The notes under the pieces were generated by a model, which saw nothing but the letters and a program-made list of their open reading frames with translations, had not been told where the DNA came from and did not search any database. From CAVQGF01 sp045807945 (GTDB lineage Bacteria > Acidobacteriota > Terriglobia > Terriglobales > Acidobacteriaceae), in assembly GCA_045807945.1 (NCBI GenBank), contig JBJMGI010000031.1, positions 1 through 5,882 on the forward strand: a DNA stretch of 5,882 bases, given 5' to 3'. The stretch's first letter is position 1. Every line of letters starts with the position of its first letter. Positions 4,515 to 5,882 of the stretch are shown here, in pieces. A program made the translations under genes and the position numbers.

Positions 4515-5882
4515 TTATCGCCCGGAGCGCGCAACGCGACTCTTGGAATCGAGCATATCGCGTACGGTGCGCGCCAACACGTCTGAAGAGAACGGCTTCT
4601 GCAAGAATGCGGTTCCTGGGATGCCGTGCGGCAGCATCTTGTCGTCCGTGTAGCCGGATATGTAGAGAACCTTCATCTCCGGCCGCGCCGAGCTCAACTG
4701 CTGTGCTAGCGCGCGCCCGCTGATCTGCGGAAGCACAACGTCTGTGACCAAAAGATCGATCGGCCCGGCATGCATCTTGCAGATCTCCAGCGCCTGCCCG
4801 CTCTTCTGCGCCTCCAGTACCTGATAGCCTCGGCCGCGCAACACTTCACGTACCAGGGACCGAACGGCGTCTTCATCTTCCACCAGGAGCACGGTCTCAT
4901 TACCGCGCGCCGGAAGCTCGGCAGCAGACACCGTCGTTTTCGAGTCTGCTGAGCGAGCGGTCGCCGGGAAATAAACATCGAAGCGGGCGCCCTTACCCGG
5001 CTCGCTCTCCACAGTGATATGTCCGCCACTCTGCTTTACGATGCCGTACACGGTGGCGAGCCCCAGCCCGGTGCCCTTGCCTTTTTCTTTAGTCGTGAAG
5101 AATGGTTCGAAGATGCGGGATTGCGTCTGCGCATCCATGCCGGTGCCGCTGTCGGTAACCGACAACACAACAAAGTCGCCAGCACTGCTGGCACCGATCT
5201 TGCGGGCCCCGTCGGAGTCGATCTTCACGTTCGCGGTCTCGATCGTGAGTCTTCCGCCTCGTGGCATGGCATCACGCGCGTTCACGCAAAGATTCATGAT
5301 GACTTGTTCCATCTGCCCGGGGTCCGCCTTTACATTGGCGAGCTTCGCGCCTTGAAGGATGGAAAGCTGTACATCTTCGCCGATAAGGCGCGGCAGCATG
5401 CGGTCCACTTCCTGCAGAACTGCATTCAGGTCGAGCATGCGCGGCGAGATCACCTGCTTGCGACTGAAGGCCAGCAGTTGAGAAGTAAGCAGTGTCGCTT
5501 TCTTGCCAGCGTTCCAAACGGCGTCGGCATAACCACGCTGGTCGCCATCTTTGGGAAGGTTTTCGCGCAGCAGTTCGGTGTAGCCGATGATCACCATCAG
5601 CAGATTATTGAAGTCGTGCGCGACGCCCCCGGCGAGCCGGCCAATGGCTTCCATCTTCTGCGCGTGGCGCAGTTGCTCTTCGAGCGCGCGCCGCTCGGTG
5701 ACGTTTTCTGCCATCACTTCGAATGAGACGACGCTGCCTTCGCGGTTCACGACTGGGCGACCCGAGAGACGCACGACGATGGAGCTGCCGTCGCGACGCT
5801 TCCATTCGAATTCCAATCCTTCGAAACTGCGCTGCGATTCGCCAAGCTCCTTAAGTTGAAGCGCCTGCACAGGGTCGAGAAA
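4515..5882 (-). CDS. Hybrid sensor histidine kinase (PAS-HisKA-HATPase-REC), N-terminus beyond right edge
   Basis: A hybrid two-component kinase: it autophosphorylates on His and passes the phosphate to its own receiver domain and possibly to a downstream partner. 455 codons are visible, with no stop up to the right edge. A GTG at 5870 lies inside a PAS domain, so the true start is outside the window. Numbering from the first visible codon: the end of a PAS domain with its PAC motif (1-62, FEWKRRDGS to ENVTERRALEEQ); the H-box GRLAGGVAHDFNNLL with phospho-acceptor His89; N-box NLCVNARDAM (197-206); G1 DSGTGM (244-249); F-box FEPFFTTK (258-265); G2 GKGTGLGL (268-275). The C-terminal receiver domain has the acidic pair Glu335/Asp336, phospho-acceptor Asp381 (LLVTDVVLP), Ser409 and Lys429 (LQKPF). 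All catalytic residues are present. The input signal cannot be inferred, and no separate response regulator is visible. It ends convergently with the FN3 gene at the shared terminator. Confidence 0.93.
   Translation of the reverse strand, partial: FLDPVQALQLKELGESQRSFEGLEFEWKRRDGSSIVVRLSGRPVVNREGSVVSFEVMAENVTERRALEEQLRHAQKMEAIGRLAGGVAHDFNNLLMVIIGYTELLRENLPKDGDQRGYADAVWNAGKKATLLTSQLLAFSRKQVISPRMLDLNAVLQEVDRMLPRLIGEDVQLSILQGAKLANVKADPGQMEQVIMNLCVNARDAMPRGGRLTIETANVKIDSDGARKIGASSAGDFVVLSVTDSGTGMDAQTQSRIFEPFFTTKEKGKGTGLGLATVYGIVKQSGGHITVESEPGKGARFDVYFPATARSADSKTTVSAAELPARGNETVLLVEDEDAVRSLVREVLRGRGYQVLEAQKSGQALEICKMHAGPIDLLVTDVVLPQISGRALAQQLSSARPEMKVLYISGYTDDKMLPHGIPGTAFLQKPFSSDVLARTVRDMLDSKSRVARSGR

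Noticed and set aside
5019..5726. Plus-strand open frame (235 codons) opposite the histidine kinase
   Set aside because: It lies antisense to the HisKA/HATPase coding region, which has all its motifs intact. No independent evidence of coding.
5868..5870. GTG at 5870 as the start of the histidine kinase
   Set aside because: The PAS domain is already under way and the frame stays open to the window edge, so this is an internal Val codon of a gene cut by the edge.

Overview
The window looks like chromosomal DNA of a GC-rich Gram-negative bacterium, most likely an Acidobacteriota member (Koribacter/Terriglobia-like). This placement is an inference. It rests on the RuvC N-terminus (GIDCGSEITGFGVV, with Cys where most phyla have Pro), the style of the small secreted protein after ruvC, the secreted fibronectin-type protein, and the HDFNN-type hybrid histidine kinase. 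No rRNA, tRNA, CRISPR array, insertion sequence or phage gene was seen.

Left half (1-3085, minus strand): four tightly packed genes read right to left. They are cstA (carbon-starvation pyruvate/peptide transporter), a 56-codon ybdD/yjiX-type gene, ruvC (Holliday-junction resolvase), and the start of a secreted protein of unknown function that runs off the left edge. The junctions are TGATG (1-nt overlap), TAGGAGAACATG (6-nt gap, with the stop codon inside the Shine-Dalgarno) and ATGA (4-nt overlap). This is the layout of a translationally coupled operon. CstA plus YbdD is a known transporter/partner pair; ruvC attached behind it is unexpected.

Middle (3086-3269): a 184-bp divergent intergenic region. 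It holds a 12-bp perfect palindrome near cstA, a 7-bp-stem hairpin, and an ECF-sigma-like promoter candidate (GGAAC, 16 nt, GTCAA) pointing toward the plus-strand gene.

Right half: a plus-strand gene (3270-4415) encodes an exported protein with three fibronectin-III-like beta-sandwich repeats joined by Ser/Asn/Gly and Thr/Pro/Ala linkers. It converges on a minus-strand hybrid histidine kinase (PAS, HisKA, HATPase, receiver) whose N-terminus lies beyond the right edge. The two genes share a symmetric bidirectional terminator (A7, 7-bp stem, tetraloop, 7-bp stem, T7).

The genes are individually of recognisable type. I do not see a clearly new multi-gene system. The items most worth a second look are the cstA-ybdD-ruvC coupling and the tri-repeat exported protein with its possible envelope-stress promoter.
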